From the NCBI GenBank assembly GCA_036491235.1, contig DASXCK010000388.1, positions 1 to 50,001 on the forward strand: 50,001 bases of DNA, read 5' to 3'. The notes beneath the pieces are model-generated. The model did not search any database, was not told the DNA's origin, and was given only the letters and a program-made list of their open reading frames with translations. Shown here piece after piece: positions 8,463 to 16,912 of this stretch (the stretch's first letter is position 1; each line of letters begins with the position of its first letter). The position numbers and the translations under genes are program-made. This stretch comes from JAVDCA01 sp036491235. Lineage in GTDB: Bacteria > Pseudomonadota > Alphaproteobacteria > Rhizobiales > Xanthobacteraceae.

Positions 8463-10451
8463 CTATTTCGCGGTCGCGAGCTCGTTGTCCTGGCGCTCGT
8501 GACCGATGGTTTCGGCAACGGCGCCCTCGCGGGTCGGATCCTCGTTGGTCTTCTCCACCTTGACCGCCGTCGCCTTGAACTCCGCCGTTCCGGAGATCGG
8601 GTCGTTCGCCTCGATGGTGAGCGCGTTGACGTCGATTTCGTCGGGGAAATTGCAGGCCATGAAGACCAGCCCCGGACGCAGTCCCGGATCCTGACGTGCA
8701 GGTGCCAGTACGGATCCGCGGCGCGAGGTCACCCGGACCATCTCGCCGTCATTGATGTCGAGCCGAGCGAGATCCTCCGGCGAGATGTCGACGGTGCCGC
8801 CGAAACGGATCGGCGAGTTGAAGCCCCCGGACTGCACGCCGGTATTGTAGTCGCTCAGCCGGCGGCCGGTCGTCAGGCGCAGCGGGAACTCGTCGTCGAG
8901 CTTGTCCACCGGCAGGCTGTGCTCGACGATGCCGAACGGCGCCGGCCGCCCGCGCTTCTCGGGATCCTTCTCCCAGAGCCGGCCGTGCAGGAACGTCGTC
9001 TCCGGGCCGTTCTCGTCGGGGAACGGCCACTGCAAGCCGCCGCGTTCCGCGAGCAGCCGGTAGGTCATTCCGCGGTGAGCCGGCGATACCGCGCGCAGGT
9101 CGTCCCAGACCTGCTCTGCGGTCTGTATCGGCCAGTGATAGCCCATGCGCTCCGCCACCAGGCGCATGATCTCGATGTCGTCCTTCGCACTTCCAGGCGG
9201 CTCCAGTGCCTTCCGCACGCGCTGAATTCGGCGCTCGCTGTTGGTGAAGGTGCCGTCGCTCTCGCACCACGCCGCGGCGGAGGGGAGCACCACGTCGGCG
9301 AGCGAGGCAGTCTTGGTGAGGAAGATGTCCTGCACGACCAAGTGGTCCAGGTTTTGGAACCGCTTGCTCACCGCCGAGGAGTCGGCGTCGGACTGCAGCG
9401 GGTTCTCACCGATGATGTAGAGATTGGTGAGATGCCCCTCGTCCATCGCCTCCATCATCTGCGAGAGCGTCATGCCGTACTTCGGCGGCATCGTGACGTT
9501 CCACATGCGCTCGAACTTCGCCCGATGCTCGGGATTGCCGACGTCCTGGAAGCCCGGCAGGTTCTTCGGGATCGCGCCCATGTCGCCGCCGCCCTGGACG
9601 TTATTCTGGCCGCGTAACGGAACGAGACCTGCGCCCCACCGTCCGACTTGGCCGGTGAGCAGCGCGAGATTGCACAGCGAGCGCACGTTGTCGGTGCCGT
9701 TGTGGTGCTCCGTGATGCCGAGCGTCCAGCACAGCTGCGCGCGCTCCGCCTTGCCGTAGTCGTGCGCGAGCGCACGGATCAGCTCTGCGGGCACCCCCGC
9801 CTCACGGGAGGTGGCCTCCAGGGTCCACGGCTCGCATTTGGCGACGTATTCTTCAAACCCGGTGGTGGCGTTCGCCACGAATTCCTTGTTCACCAACCCG
9901 GCGTGGATGATCTCGCGACCGACGCCGTAGGCCAAGGCGACGTCGGTGCCGACGTCCAGACCAAGCCAGGTGTCCGCCCACTCCGCCGTCTTGGCGCGGC
10001 GCGGGTCTACCGAGTAGACCTTCGCCCCCTTGTGGATCGCCTTCAGGGCGTGATGGAAAAAAATCGGGTGTGCTTCCCGGGCATTGGAGCCCCAGAAGAC
10101 AATCAGATCCGCGTCTTCGATCTCGCGGTAAGAAGAGGTACCACCGCCCGCTCCGAATACCGTCACCAGACCGGCGACGCTAGGAGCGTGTCAAGTTCGA
10201 TTACAAGAGTCGATGTTGTTGGTGCCTATCACCGTCCGCGCAAACTTCTGCGCGATGAAATTCATCTCATTGGTCGCACGAGAGCAGGAGAACATGCCGA
10301 ACGCGTCGGGGCCGTGAAGCTCGCGGTTGCGGCGGAAGCCCTCGGCCGCGCGATCGAGGGCCTCATCCCAAGAGGCAGGCCGCAGTATACCGTTGTCGCG
10401 GACGAGGGGCTCGGTCAGCCGAGTGTAGTCCTGCTTCCCTTGTCTGCCCAT
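8463..10451 (-). CDS. Selenocysteine-containing formate dehydrogenase catalytic subunit (UGA-Sec at codon 87)
   Basis: The frame runs from ATG 10451 (GGAGG five bases upstream) to TAG 8463, 662 residues, interrupted only by TGA at 10193-10191. Around it the protein reads NIDSCNRT-U-HAPSVAGL, the active-site context of Sec formate dehydrogenases; Sec87 ligates the Mo/W of the bis-MGD cofactor and the following His assists proton transfer. A SECIS hairpin follows. Further family motifs: NNVQGGGDMGAIP, GTFTNSERRIQRVRKA and a C-terminal cofactor-binding domain (LTTGRRLSDYNTG). It oxidises formate to CO2. The chain begins at RLTEPLV, just after the place where the family's [4Fe-4S] domain ends; that domain is in the 5649-6599 gene. 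Automated annotation would split this gene at the UGA into pieces 10191-10451 and 8463-10166. Confidence 0.95.
10161..10193 (-). promoter_or_regulatory. UGA-Sec codon with bacterial SECIS hairpin
   Basis: The TGA is at 10193-10191. Eleven bases on, CGUCGCC-GGUCU-GGUGACG (10179-10161) forms a 7-bp stem (one G-U) with a five-base loop. The E. coli fdhF SECIS likewise has a short stem topped by a GGUCU loop at this distance. SelB's C-terminal winged-helix domains bind this loop to bring Sec-tRNA to the ribosome. The hairpin lies in coding sequence. Confidence 0.93.
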
Positions 10452-10687
10452 AACGGCCTCCAATGCGTTGCTCGAAGCATATAGTGCTTCGCTTGAGGTA
10501 TTTCATATCACGGGCTGCATGGATCGTGACATATGAAGGCTTATGCATATGCGGTGACTGCTGCCCGTCACACTGCGCGCGAAATGTCGCACGCTACGGT
10601 GCCTGCAAACCAGGTTACTCGGGCTCACCGATTTTCGAAGCCGAAGGACCACCACTTACCCAAGCGGCTCCGAGCCGTCTCACAAAT
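10452..10687 (-). promoter_or_regulatory. Upstream region of the formate dehydrogenase operon
   Basis: This 236-base gap between selD and the catalytic subunit gene is more AT-rich than its surroundings. It holds an imperfect inverted repeat, TTCATATCACG at 10502-10512 against CGTGACATATGAA at 10525-10537, and next to it TTATGCATAT at 10541-10550. The TTATGCA core recurs twice near the old fds scar (18714-18720, and inverted at 18798-18804). I infer an operator/promoter that lets the formate dehydrogenase genes be transcribed apart from the sel genes. No clear sigma-54 site was found. Confidence 0.45.
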
Positions 10688-11740
10688 TTAGGCTTCAATA
10701 ACCACCTTCGGCGCGCCCTCTCGGACTTCTCCGATGATTCGTGCCGCCGGATAGCCGTCGGAAATGATCGTTTGCAGCAACTTGTCGGCTTCTTGGGCGA
10801 CACAAGACACCAAGAGGCCTCCCGACGTTTGCGGATCGCAATACAATAGTCGTTGCCACTCCGATGTGCCGTGCGGAAGGGCAATCGAGCTCTCGAAGCT
10901 GTGCCAGTTTCGATTTGACGCGCCTGTGACAAAGCCTCGTTGGGCGAGATCCGATGCCTCGTTCAACCAAGGCAGTTGATCGGCTTTTATCGTGATGGTT
11001 CTGCCGGACCCGCGCGCCATCTCGAGCCCGTGCCCGAGCAGACCGAAACCAGTCACATCGGTCATCGCATGCACATTGGCATTTTGCGCAAGCTTTGCCC
11101 CGACTTTATTGAGTAGCGTCGTCGTGTTGATGAATTCCGCGTAGGCATAAGGACCCAAGGCATCTTTCTTAAAGGCCGCAGAATATATTCCGACGCCGAG
11201 CGCTTTGGTCAGAATCAATTTGTCGCCAACTTTCGCGTCGGCGTTACGTCGAATATTGGCCTTAGGCGCGAGACCGATGACCGCCAAGCCATACACGGGC
11301 TCGGGGCAATCGATCGAATGACCCCCCGCAATCGGAATCCCCGCCGTGTCGCAGATCGCGGCACCTCCCTCGAGGATTTTTCTCACCATGGCCGGCGGCA
11401 TCTTATCAACCGGCATTCCCAATATCGCGAGCGCCAAAATCGGCGCCCCACCCATCGCATACACGTCCGAAATTGCGTTGGTCGCCGCGATACGGCCGAA
11501 GTCGTACGGATCGTCCACCATGGGCATAAAGAAGTCCGTGGTGGCAATGACGCAGGTGCCATTGTCGAGCTCCCATACGGCAGCATCGTCACCCGTCTCG
11601 ATACCTACCAATAGCTGTTTGTACGGCTTCATCGCGGCCTGATCGGAAAGAAGCTGTTGCAGGACCGAAGGTGCCAGCTTGCAGCCACAGCCACCGCCGT
11701 GGCTGAGATGACTCAATCGAATTGGCTGCTGAATATTCAT
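10688..11740 (-). CDS. selD: Selenide, water dikinase
   Basis: SelD makes selenophosphate from selenide and ATP, the selenium donor for SelA. The 350-residue protein has the N-terminal Gly-rich catalytic loop SHGGGCGCKLAP with C18 and K21, at nearly the same positions as the essential C17 and K20 of E. coli SelD, then the ATP-binding DDAAVWEL and TTDFFMPMVDDPYDFGRIAATNAISD blocks, IAGGHSID, MTDVTGFGLLGH and LLYCDPQTSGGLL. It is a Cys, not a Sec, form. Start at 11740 is chosen because homology begins there; the open frame goes back to 11863. Base composition is clearly lower in G+C than the flanking genes by eye. It lies 157 bases after the selB stop. Confidence 0.95.
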   Translation of the reverse strand: MNIQQPIRLSHLSHGGGCGCKLAPSVLQQLLSDQAAMKPYKQLLVGIETGDDAAVWELDNGTCVIATTDFFMPMVDDPYDFGRIAATNAISDVYAMGGAPILALAILGMPVDKMPPAMVRKILEGGAAICDTAGIPIAGGHSIDCPEPVYGLAVIGLAPKANIRRNADAKVGDKLILTKALGVGIYSAAFKKDALGPYAYAEFINTTTLLNKVGAKLAQNANVHAMTDVTGFGLLGHGLEMARGSGRTITIKADQLPWLNEASDLAQRGFVTGASNRNWHSFESSIALPHGTSEWQRLLYCDPQTSGGLLVSCVAQEADKLLQTIISDGYPAARIIGEVREGAPKVVIEA

Positions 11741-11896
11741 TCCGCTGGCTCCGACCTCAGACCTCTGGAACGCAAAGGCGCGATCTTGTTCGAACAGCTT
11801 GATCCGCCGCGCCGGCTCGCGATGAAACGCCGTTTCCGCCGCCCGAGGCCCGATCGGCGGCAATTTTGAGAGCGTCGAGGCGCGTCGGCGCAGGTG

Positions 11897-13981
11897 TCAT
11901 CGCGCACCCTTGGAAGATGGCGGACTGGAAGATGGCGGAAGAGAATGGGAGTCGAACCCACCAAGGACCGGCTCGCGGCCCCTCCCGGATTTGAAGTCCG
12001 GACGCCCCACCGGGGACGCTTCTCTTCCAGAATTTTCACCGGTCTCGTCCGGCACGATGCGCCGATACAGATCCAGTCGGTGCTTGTTGAGGCTACGGAA
12101 GTCCCCTCTTCGCACCGTAACGCCATGCCGGTCGAAGAACTCGAGGATCTGGATTGCGACCTTGCGGCCGTTGTCGAGCCGATCGCGGAAACGAATGACA
12201 GTGATCATGTTATCGGGGCTTGTGGCGACGATATCCTTCATGACATCGACCAGCTCCGCCATGACTTCACGCTCGAAGAAGTGATCCTGCGCAATCTCGT
12301 CGACCTTGCCCATGCGGCCGAGTGATTTCAGCAGGCGCCGCACCTCGTCATCGGGAGCGTCGAGTACCTTGGCGATGTCACGCACGCGCGGCGGGCGAAA
12401 ACGCTCGCGGCCGGTGATCAACCGGTGAATGTCTTCCCACAGATTCTCGTCATACGGCGTCAGACGGACAACGTGCGAGCGAAGCCGAATCCACGCCCCG
12501 TCAAGCGCGATCTCTCCTTGTCGCGCGAGGCCTTGCAAAAACGAAGAAAATATCGATGCCGGCAGCCGTGGCTCGAGGTGCAAGCGCAGCCGTTCAAGCC
12601 CGACGCCCGGCAGGTCAGGATTTTCCAAATGGAATTTATCGAGCGTCGCAAGCGTAACCCGCTTCAAATTGGCCCAAACCGTGGGCGAAAGCGCGAAAGT
12701 CCGGTTCTGAACCGGCAATGGAACGACGCCGACCTTACCGGCCAACGCCTCCACCTCCTTTGCCAGGATCGCCCGATCGCGGGCAAATCCTGAAAGATCG
12801 ATGTAGAACGGCGCGCGCTCCACCAACGCCGTCAGCGATTTCTCCGGCTCCGGGATTCCATAAGCCTCGAGTTGTGCGATCCTTTCCGGCGTGCGGCGCT
12901 TGCGCGCCGGTGCCCGCACATCCAGGAAGCGGCCGCCGCCGATGGTGCGCTGCGCCGAGGTATCGCGCAGCACGAAGCGGTGCCCGATCGCCGCCGCGAT
13001 CGGACGATCGAGCACCAGCTGGACGCGACCTTCCTGACCGGGAGCAAGCGGCTCGTCGCCGAGGAAAACGATACGCGCACCGACTTCAGCCGCGCCGTGA
13101 TGCAGACGCACGGGCATCCATTGCGTGATCGGCTTCGGCTCGCCGGGCAAGATGCGCAAAGTGGCGTCGATCCGCTCGGTCGGGCCATGCAGTTCGGGCG
13201 AAAGAACGACATCGCCCCGCGAGATCGCCTCCTTGCTGATCTTGTCGCCGGCAAGATTGAGCGCGCAGCGATCGCCGGCGACCCCGGTCTCGGTCAATCG
13301 GTTCTGTGCATGGATCGAACGGACACGCGCCGGCAGTCCCGAAGGGCTGACAATCACATGACTGTCGACCGAGATGCTTCCCGACAAGACGGTGCCGGTG
13401 ACGATCGTTCCCGCACCGGCGAGCGTAAAGCAGCGATCGACCGCGAGCTGGAATCCGCCGCCGCGCGACCGCGCAACATGATGCCTGGCGGCCTCCATCA
13501 AATACGCGCGCAGATCGGCGATACCCTCGCCCGTAACGGACGACACCGGCATGATCGGAATATCGGCGAGCGAAGTCGGGGCCAGCAACGCGCGGACTTC
13601 GTTCGTCACTTTCTCGCGTTGTGGCTCGTCGGCAATATCCGACTTTGTCAGCGCCACGACGCCATTGGAAATTCCCAGCAGATCGAGGACCGCGGCATGT
13701 TCGCGCGTCTGCGGCATCACGCCGTCGTCCGCGGCGACGACAAGCAATACGAAGTCGATGCCCGTCGCGCCCGCGAGCATGTTGTGAATGAAGCGCTCGT
13801 GCCCCGGCACGTCGACAAAGCCGAGCGTGCTGCCTTCGGGGCCATCGAGATAGGCAAAGCCGAGATCGATCGAAATCCCGCGCGCTTTTTCTTCCTTCAA
13901 GCGATCGGTGTCGACGCCGGTGAGCTTTTGAACCAGCGACGTTTTTCCGTGATCGATATGACCGGCGCTGCCGATGATCAT
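11897..13981 (-). CDS. selB: Selenocysteine-specific elongation factor SelB
   Basis: SelB is the GTPase that carries Sec-tRNA(Sec) to UGA codons marked by a SECIS. G-domain motifs: GHIDHGKT (7-14), DVPGH (57-61) and ALTKSD near 107-112. EF-Tu-like beta-barrel domains follow, then winged-helix domains from about residue 440, ending with the RNA-binding WH4 segment (VIRFRDRLDNGRKVAIQILEFFDRHGVTVRRGDFRSLN). Length is 694 residues, longer than E. coli SelB (614). The excess includes the last 43 or so codons, which run in frame through the whole tRNA-Sec gene (12028-11933) and stop at 11897. The natural homology ends near residue 645. It lies 102 bases after the selA stop. Confidence 0.94.
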   Translation of the reverse strand: MIIGSAGHIDHGKTSLVQKLTGVDTDRLKEEKARGISIDLGFAYLDGPEGSTLGFVDVPGHERFIHNMLAGATGIDFVLLVVAADDGVMPQTREHAAVLDLLGISNGVVALTKSDIADEPQREKVTNEVRALLAPTSLADIPIMPVSSVTGEGIADLRAYLMEAARHHVARSRGGGFQLAVDRCFTLAGAGTIVTGTVLSGSISVDSHVIVSPSGLPARVRSIHAQNRLTETGVAGDRCALNLAGDKISKEAISRGDVVLSPELHGPTERIDATLRILPGEPKPITQWMPVRLHHGAAEVGARIVFLGDEPLAPGQEGRVQLVLDRPIAAAIGHRFVLRDTSAQRTIGGGRFLDVRAPARKRRTPERIAQLEAYGIPEPEKSLTALVERAPFYIDLSGFARDRAILAKEVEALAGKVGVVPLPVQNRTFALSPTVWANLKRVTLATLDKFHLENPDLPGVGLERLRLHLEPRLPASIFSSFLQGLARQGEIALDGAWIRLRSHVVRLTPYDENLWEDIHRLITGRERFRPPRVRDIAKVLDAPDDEVRRLLKSLGRMGKVDEIAQDHFFEREVMAELVDVMKDIVATSPDNMITVIRFRDRLDNGRKVAIQILEFFDRHGVTVRRGDFRSLNKHRLDLYRRIVPDETGENSGREASPVGRPDFKSGRGREPVLGGFDSHSLPPSSSPPSSKGAR
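11911..11940. repeat. 15-bp tandem duplication at the selC 3' end
   Basis: TGGAAGATGGCGGAC (11911-11925) is followed at once by TGGAAGATGGCGGAA (11926-11940), 14 of 15 identical. On the minus strand this duplicates the last bases of tRNA-Sec (TTCC-G-CCA) plus 7 or 8 downstream bases. It could be replication slippage or a footprint of integration at the tRNA 3' end. Confidence 0.8.
11933..12028 (-). tRNA. selC: tRNA-Sec (anticodon UCA)
   Basis: A 96-nt tRNA with the hallmarks of bacterial tRNA-Sec: 8-bp acceptor stem (GGAAGAGA with UCUCUUCC), discriminator G, encoded CCA at 11935-11933, a long GC-rich extra arm (GGGGCCGCGAGCCGGUCC region), anticodon stem CCGGA/UCCGG around loop CUUCAAA with anticodon UCA, and T-loop GGTTCGACTCC. 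Its order of blocks matches E. coli selC closely. The gene lies on the same strand as selB and wholly inside the 3' part of the selB open frame. Confidence 0.97.
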
Positions 13982-14083
13982 GACGCGATCCCCGGCAATG
14001 GCGCGTGTGCAGCCGAATAATCGCGGCGCTCCGCCGCATCGTCATCTTCCGCCATCCTCTCGACGACGGCTTGCTGTTTCCGG

Positions 14084-15514
14084 CTAAGGCCGCGCATCGG
14101 CCCCACCCGTAAGATCGAGATGCTTCAAATTGCCGATGAAATCGTCTTCCTGCTCCAGACAACGCAGATCGAGAACTAGCGCGCCGTCATCAATACGGCC
14201 GACCACCGGCACCGGCAGGCGGCGCAACGCCGTCGCGATGTGCTCCAGCATCCGGCCAGCACCCTTCTTCTTCACGGGCTTGAGGGAAATGCCCGCGCTT
14301 TCGAGCGTCTCGGTCGGGAGCGAGCCTGAGCCGATCTGGCTCGCGCAGCGCACCACTCCAACCGTGATCTCGTTCGGTATTTTCCCGACAACATGCGGAA
14401 GCAGTTTCGCGGCCAGTTCTTCGATTTCCTTCCGAGGCCGCGCGAGCAACCGCAATGTCGGCAACCGATCTGCCAGGCGATCGGGGTCGCGATAGAGCTT
14501 CAGCGTCTCTTCAAGCGCCGCAATCCTGATCTTGTCGACTCGCAGCGCCCGCTTCATCGGATTGCGATTGATCCGCGCGATCAGATCCTTGCGCCCGACG
14601 ATGAACCCGGCTTGCGGGCCGCCCAAAAGCTTGTCGCCGGAAAAAGTGACGATATCGGCGCCATCCTTCAGCGTCTCGGCAACCGTCGGCTCGTGTGGCA
14701 AGCCCCAGCGGGCGAGATCCACCAGCATGCCTGAGCCGAGATCATGCACGAACGGTACGTTCTTGGCCTTGCCGAGCTCCGCGAGATCGCGCGCCGCGAC
14801 CTCCGCGACGAAACCGCGAATCCTGTAATTCGAGGTATGAACCTTCAACACAAGCCCGGCCTTCGGGCCGAGCGCGGCGATATAGTCTTTTCTATGCGTG
14901 CGGTTGGTCGTGCCTATTTCATGCAGTTTGGTACCGGCGCGATTCATGATGTCCGGCATGCGAAACGCGCCGCCGATCTCGATCAATTCACCGCGCGAAA
15001 TGATCGATTCTTTGCCGCGCGCGAGCGAGTTGAGGACGAGAAGCACGGCCGCCGCATTGTTGTTGACGACGGTGGCATCCTCGGCGCCCGTCAGCTCGAT
15101 CAACAGGCCGCGCAGATGGTCATCCCGCTCGCCACGCTTGCCGGTCGCAAGATCGAACTCGAGGCTCGCATATTCACGCATCGCCATGGTCGCGGCAGCA
15201 ATTGCGGATTCTGCAAGCAGTGCCCTGCCGAGATTGGTGTGCAGCACCGTACCCGTCAGATTGAAAATCGACTTCAGCCGGGGCTGTGCATCGACATCGA
15301 GCCGGGCGAGCGCCGCCTGCGCAAAATCGTCGTGACCGCGCGCGAGATCAGCATCATTGCCGCGCTTCCTGGCTTCGTTGATCGCCACGCGTACCGCCGA
15401 AACAACCGCCAGACGGCCAAAGCGCTCAACGGCGAGCCCTGCCGTCGGCGCTTTCATAACTGCATCTACCGACGGAAGCTTCCGGAGCTTTGCTGAAGGC
15501 ACCACGCGTTGCAC
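14084..15514 (-). CDS. selA: L-seryl-tRNA(Sec) selenium transferase
   Basis: SelA is a homodecameric PLP enzyme that turns Ser-tRNA(Sec) into Sec-tRNA(Sec) using selenophosphate. The 476-residue product has the usual length. Motifs: FNLTGTVLHTNLGRA (84-98), VVNNNAAAVLLVLN (149-162), HTSNYRIRGF (226-235), HDLGSGML (257-264) and the PLP lysine K295 in TFSGDKLLGGPQAG, the same residue number as in E. coli. The start is a GTG at 15514 with GAGGCAGG upstream. It is the first of the sel genes; selB follows 102 bases on. The 267-base gap before it may hold a separate promoter. Confidence 0.96.
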   Translation of the reverse strand: MQRVVPSAKLRKLPSVDAVMKAPTAGLAVERFGRLAVVSAVRVAINEARKRGNDADLARGHDDFAQAALARLDVDAQPRLKSIFNLTGTVLHTNLGRALLAESAIAAATMAMREYASLEFDLATGKRGERDDHLRGLLIELTGAEDATVVNNNAAAVLLVLNSLARGKESIISRGELIEIGGAFRMPDIMNRAGTKLHEIGTTNRTHRKDYIAALGPKAGLVLKVHTSNYRIRGFVAEVAARDLAELGKAKNVPFVHDLGSGMLVDLARWGLPHEPTVAETLKDGADIVTFSGDKLLGGPQAGFIVGRKDLIARINRNPMKRALRVDKIRIAALEETLKLYRDPDRLADRLPTLRLLARPRKEIEELAAKLLPHVVGKIPNEITVGVVRCASQIGSGSLPTETLESAGISLKPVKKKGAGRMLEHIATALRRLPVPVVGRIDDGALVLDLRCLEQEDDFIGNLKHLDLTGGADARP

Positions 15515-15781
15515 GGACCTGCCTCAATATCGGAGGAGGAAAGGATCGAACGCGCCGCGTCGCAATCCCAATCTGCGTACCGGCAGCGTTGGGGCAGGAA
15601 GCTGTGCGAAAGGCAGCTTGAAAATATCGCCGGTAACGCCGAGATCAGGCTGGACGTTGTCGACACGGTTCGCACGAAACATCACGGGCCACGCGTTTTA
15701 CGGTTGGTAAGCGGCGCCGGTAGGCGGTGCCGCCTATGTTGTTAGCCGGCTATCTGCCGTGACCAGATCCTTGAGCCACTG

Positions 15782-16888
15782 TTAAGCCGTGATGCGCTTA
15801 GCGTTGATCGTGTAACGGAACGTATCGGGATCGAGGCAGTCGAGCCGCCCCGCCACGGTTTCCGCCTGTGGATACATCAAGAAGGCGACCTCGCCGTGCT
15901 TCGCGCCGGGCAGATTGACGTCGTGAGCGAAGTTGTAGGCGAGCCAGTTCGCTTCCCATGAACCGAACAGCGCCTTGCGCACCGCGACGACCTTGTCGCT
16001 GTTGATCGAGAGATTGCCCGGCGGTTCCTCGAGCACGACCTTGCGCACGTCGGCCGGGTCCATCGCGACCCAGCCGAAACCGGCAAGATGCACTTCTGCG
16101 CGGCAGTGCTGCGCCTCGGTGATCGTCGGACTATTCGCGCCCAGGCTCTTATAGCCGAAGGCCGACGGAGCGACGCGGATGCCATACACATCGCGTGCCG
16201 GAATGCCTTGCGCGCGCACGAGTCCGACGAACAGGGCGTTCAGATCGGCGCATTTGCCGCCGAGCGTGCCGGTCCGGAGCATCGCGGCGATATCACCCGT
16301 GCCGCAGCCGCGGACTTTGGCGTCGCGGTAGGTGTTGTCGATCACCCATTCGTAGATCGCACGGGTCTTATCGAGATCGCTGTTGGCGTTCGCGGCCTTG
16401 ACGATCTTGTCGGAGGTTTCTTTTACGATGCCATCGGTCGGAATGAGTCTCGTCGCTGCAGTGTTGAGCTTGTAATCGGCGGTAGAGAGCTTCGCGGCAG
16501 TTCCCGGCTTCGAGAGGTCGGCGGCGCGATCGCGGGTCGAAATCCGGCTGGATATGTCGATCACCGGACTTTTCTGCGAGGCGTCCCATTCGATATGCAC
16601 GAATTCCGCGCCATATGTCGGGTCGCGCACGAGTCTGGCTTTGCCGTTCGTCGTCCAGCTGGTGTTGAGCGACTTGAACCAGTCTGCCTCGTTCACCGAC
16701 GGTATCGGCATCCACGCCTGTGCGGGCGCGTTTTCGTTAGCGACCTCGAGATGCGTGACAATTTCGTAGGTGTGCCAATCGCCGGGTTCGGCGGCGAAGA
16801 CGGCTCGTGCATGGGCGGTGTGCGGCAGTGCTGCGGTGGCGGCAAAGGCCGCCGCACTTGCGAGAAATTCACGTCGATACAGAGACAT
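15782..16888 (-). CDS. Exported transglutaminase-like (cysteine peptidase fold) protein
   Basis: A 368-residue protein with a Tat-like signal (YRREFLASAAAFAATAALPHTAHA, cleavage near residue 28). The transglutaminase-core triad is visible: C213 in GGKCADLNALFVGLVRAQGIPAR, H267 in AEVHLAGFGW and D277 in AMDPAD. Proteins of this group are usually periplasmic peptidases or amidases rather than cross-linkers. The ATG has GGAGG eight bases upstream. It lies 24 bases after the thioredoxin-like gene and reads the same way as fdhD, so it is likely the tail of the fdhD operon. Its link to formate metabolism is unknown. Confidence 0.88.
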   Translation of the reverse strand: MSLYRREFLASAAAFAATAALPHTAHARAVFAAEPGDWHTYEIVTHLEVANENAPAQAWMPIPSVNEADWFKSLNTSWTTNGKARLVRDPTYGAEFVHIEWDASQKSPVIDISSRISTRDRAADLSKPGTAAKLSTADYKLNTAATRLIPTDGIVKETSDKIVKAANANSDLDKTRAIYEWVIDNTYRDAKVRGCGTGDIAAMLRTGTLGGKCADLNALFVGLVRAQGIPARDVYGIRVAPSAFGYKSLGANSPTITEAQHCRAEVHLAGFGWVAMDPADVRKVVLEEPPGNLSINSDKVVAVRKALFGSWEANWLAYNFAHDVNLPGAKHGEVAFLMYPQAETVAGRLDCLDPDTFRYTINAKRITA

Positions 16889-16912
16889 AATCGGTCCTCC
16901 AACGAGTATTCG

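Noticed and set aside
14042..14057. 12-base match (GATGGCGGAAGA) in inverse orientation to the selC 3' end
   Set aside because: Inverse orientation and short length make an attachment-site pair unlikely; probably chance.
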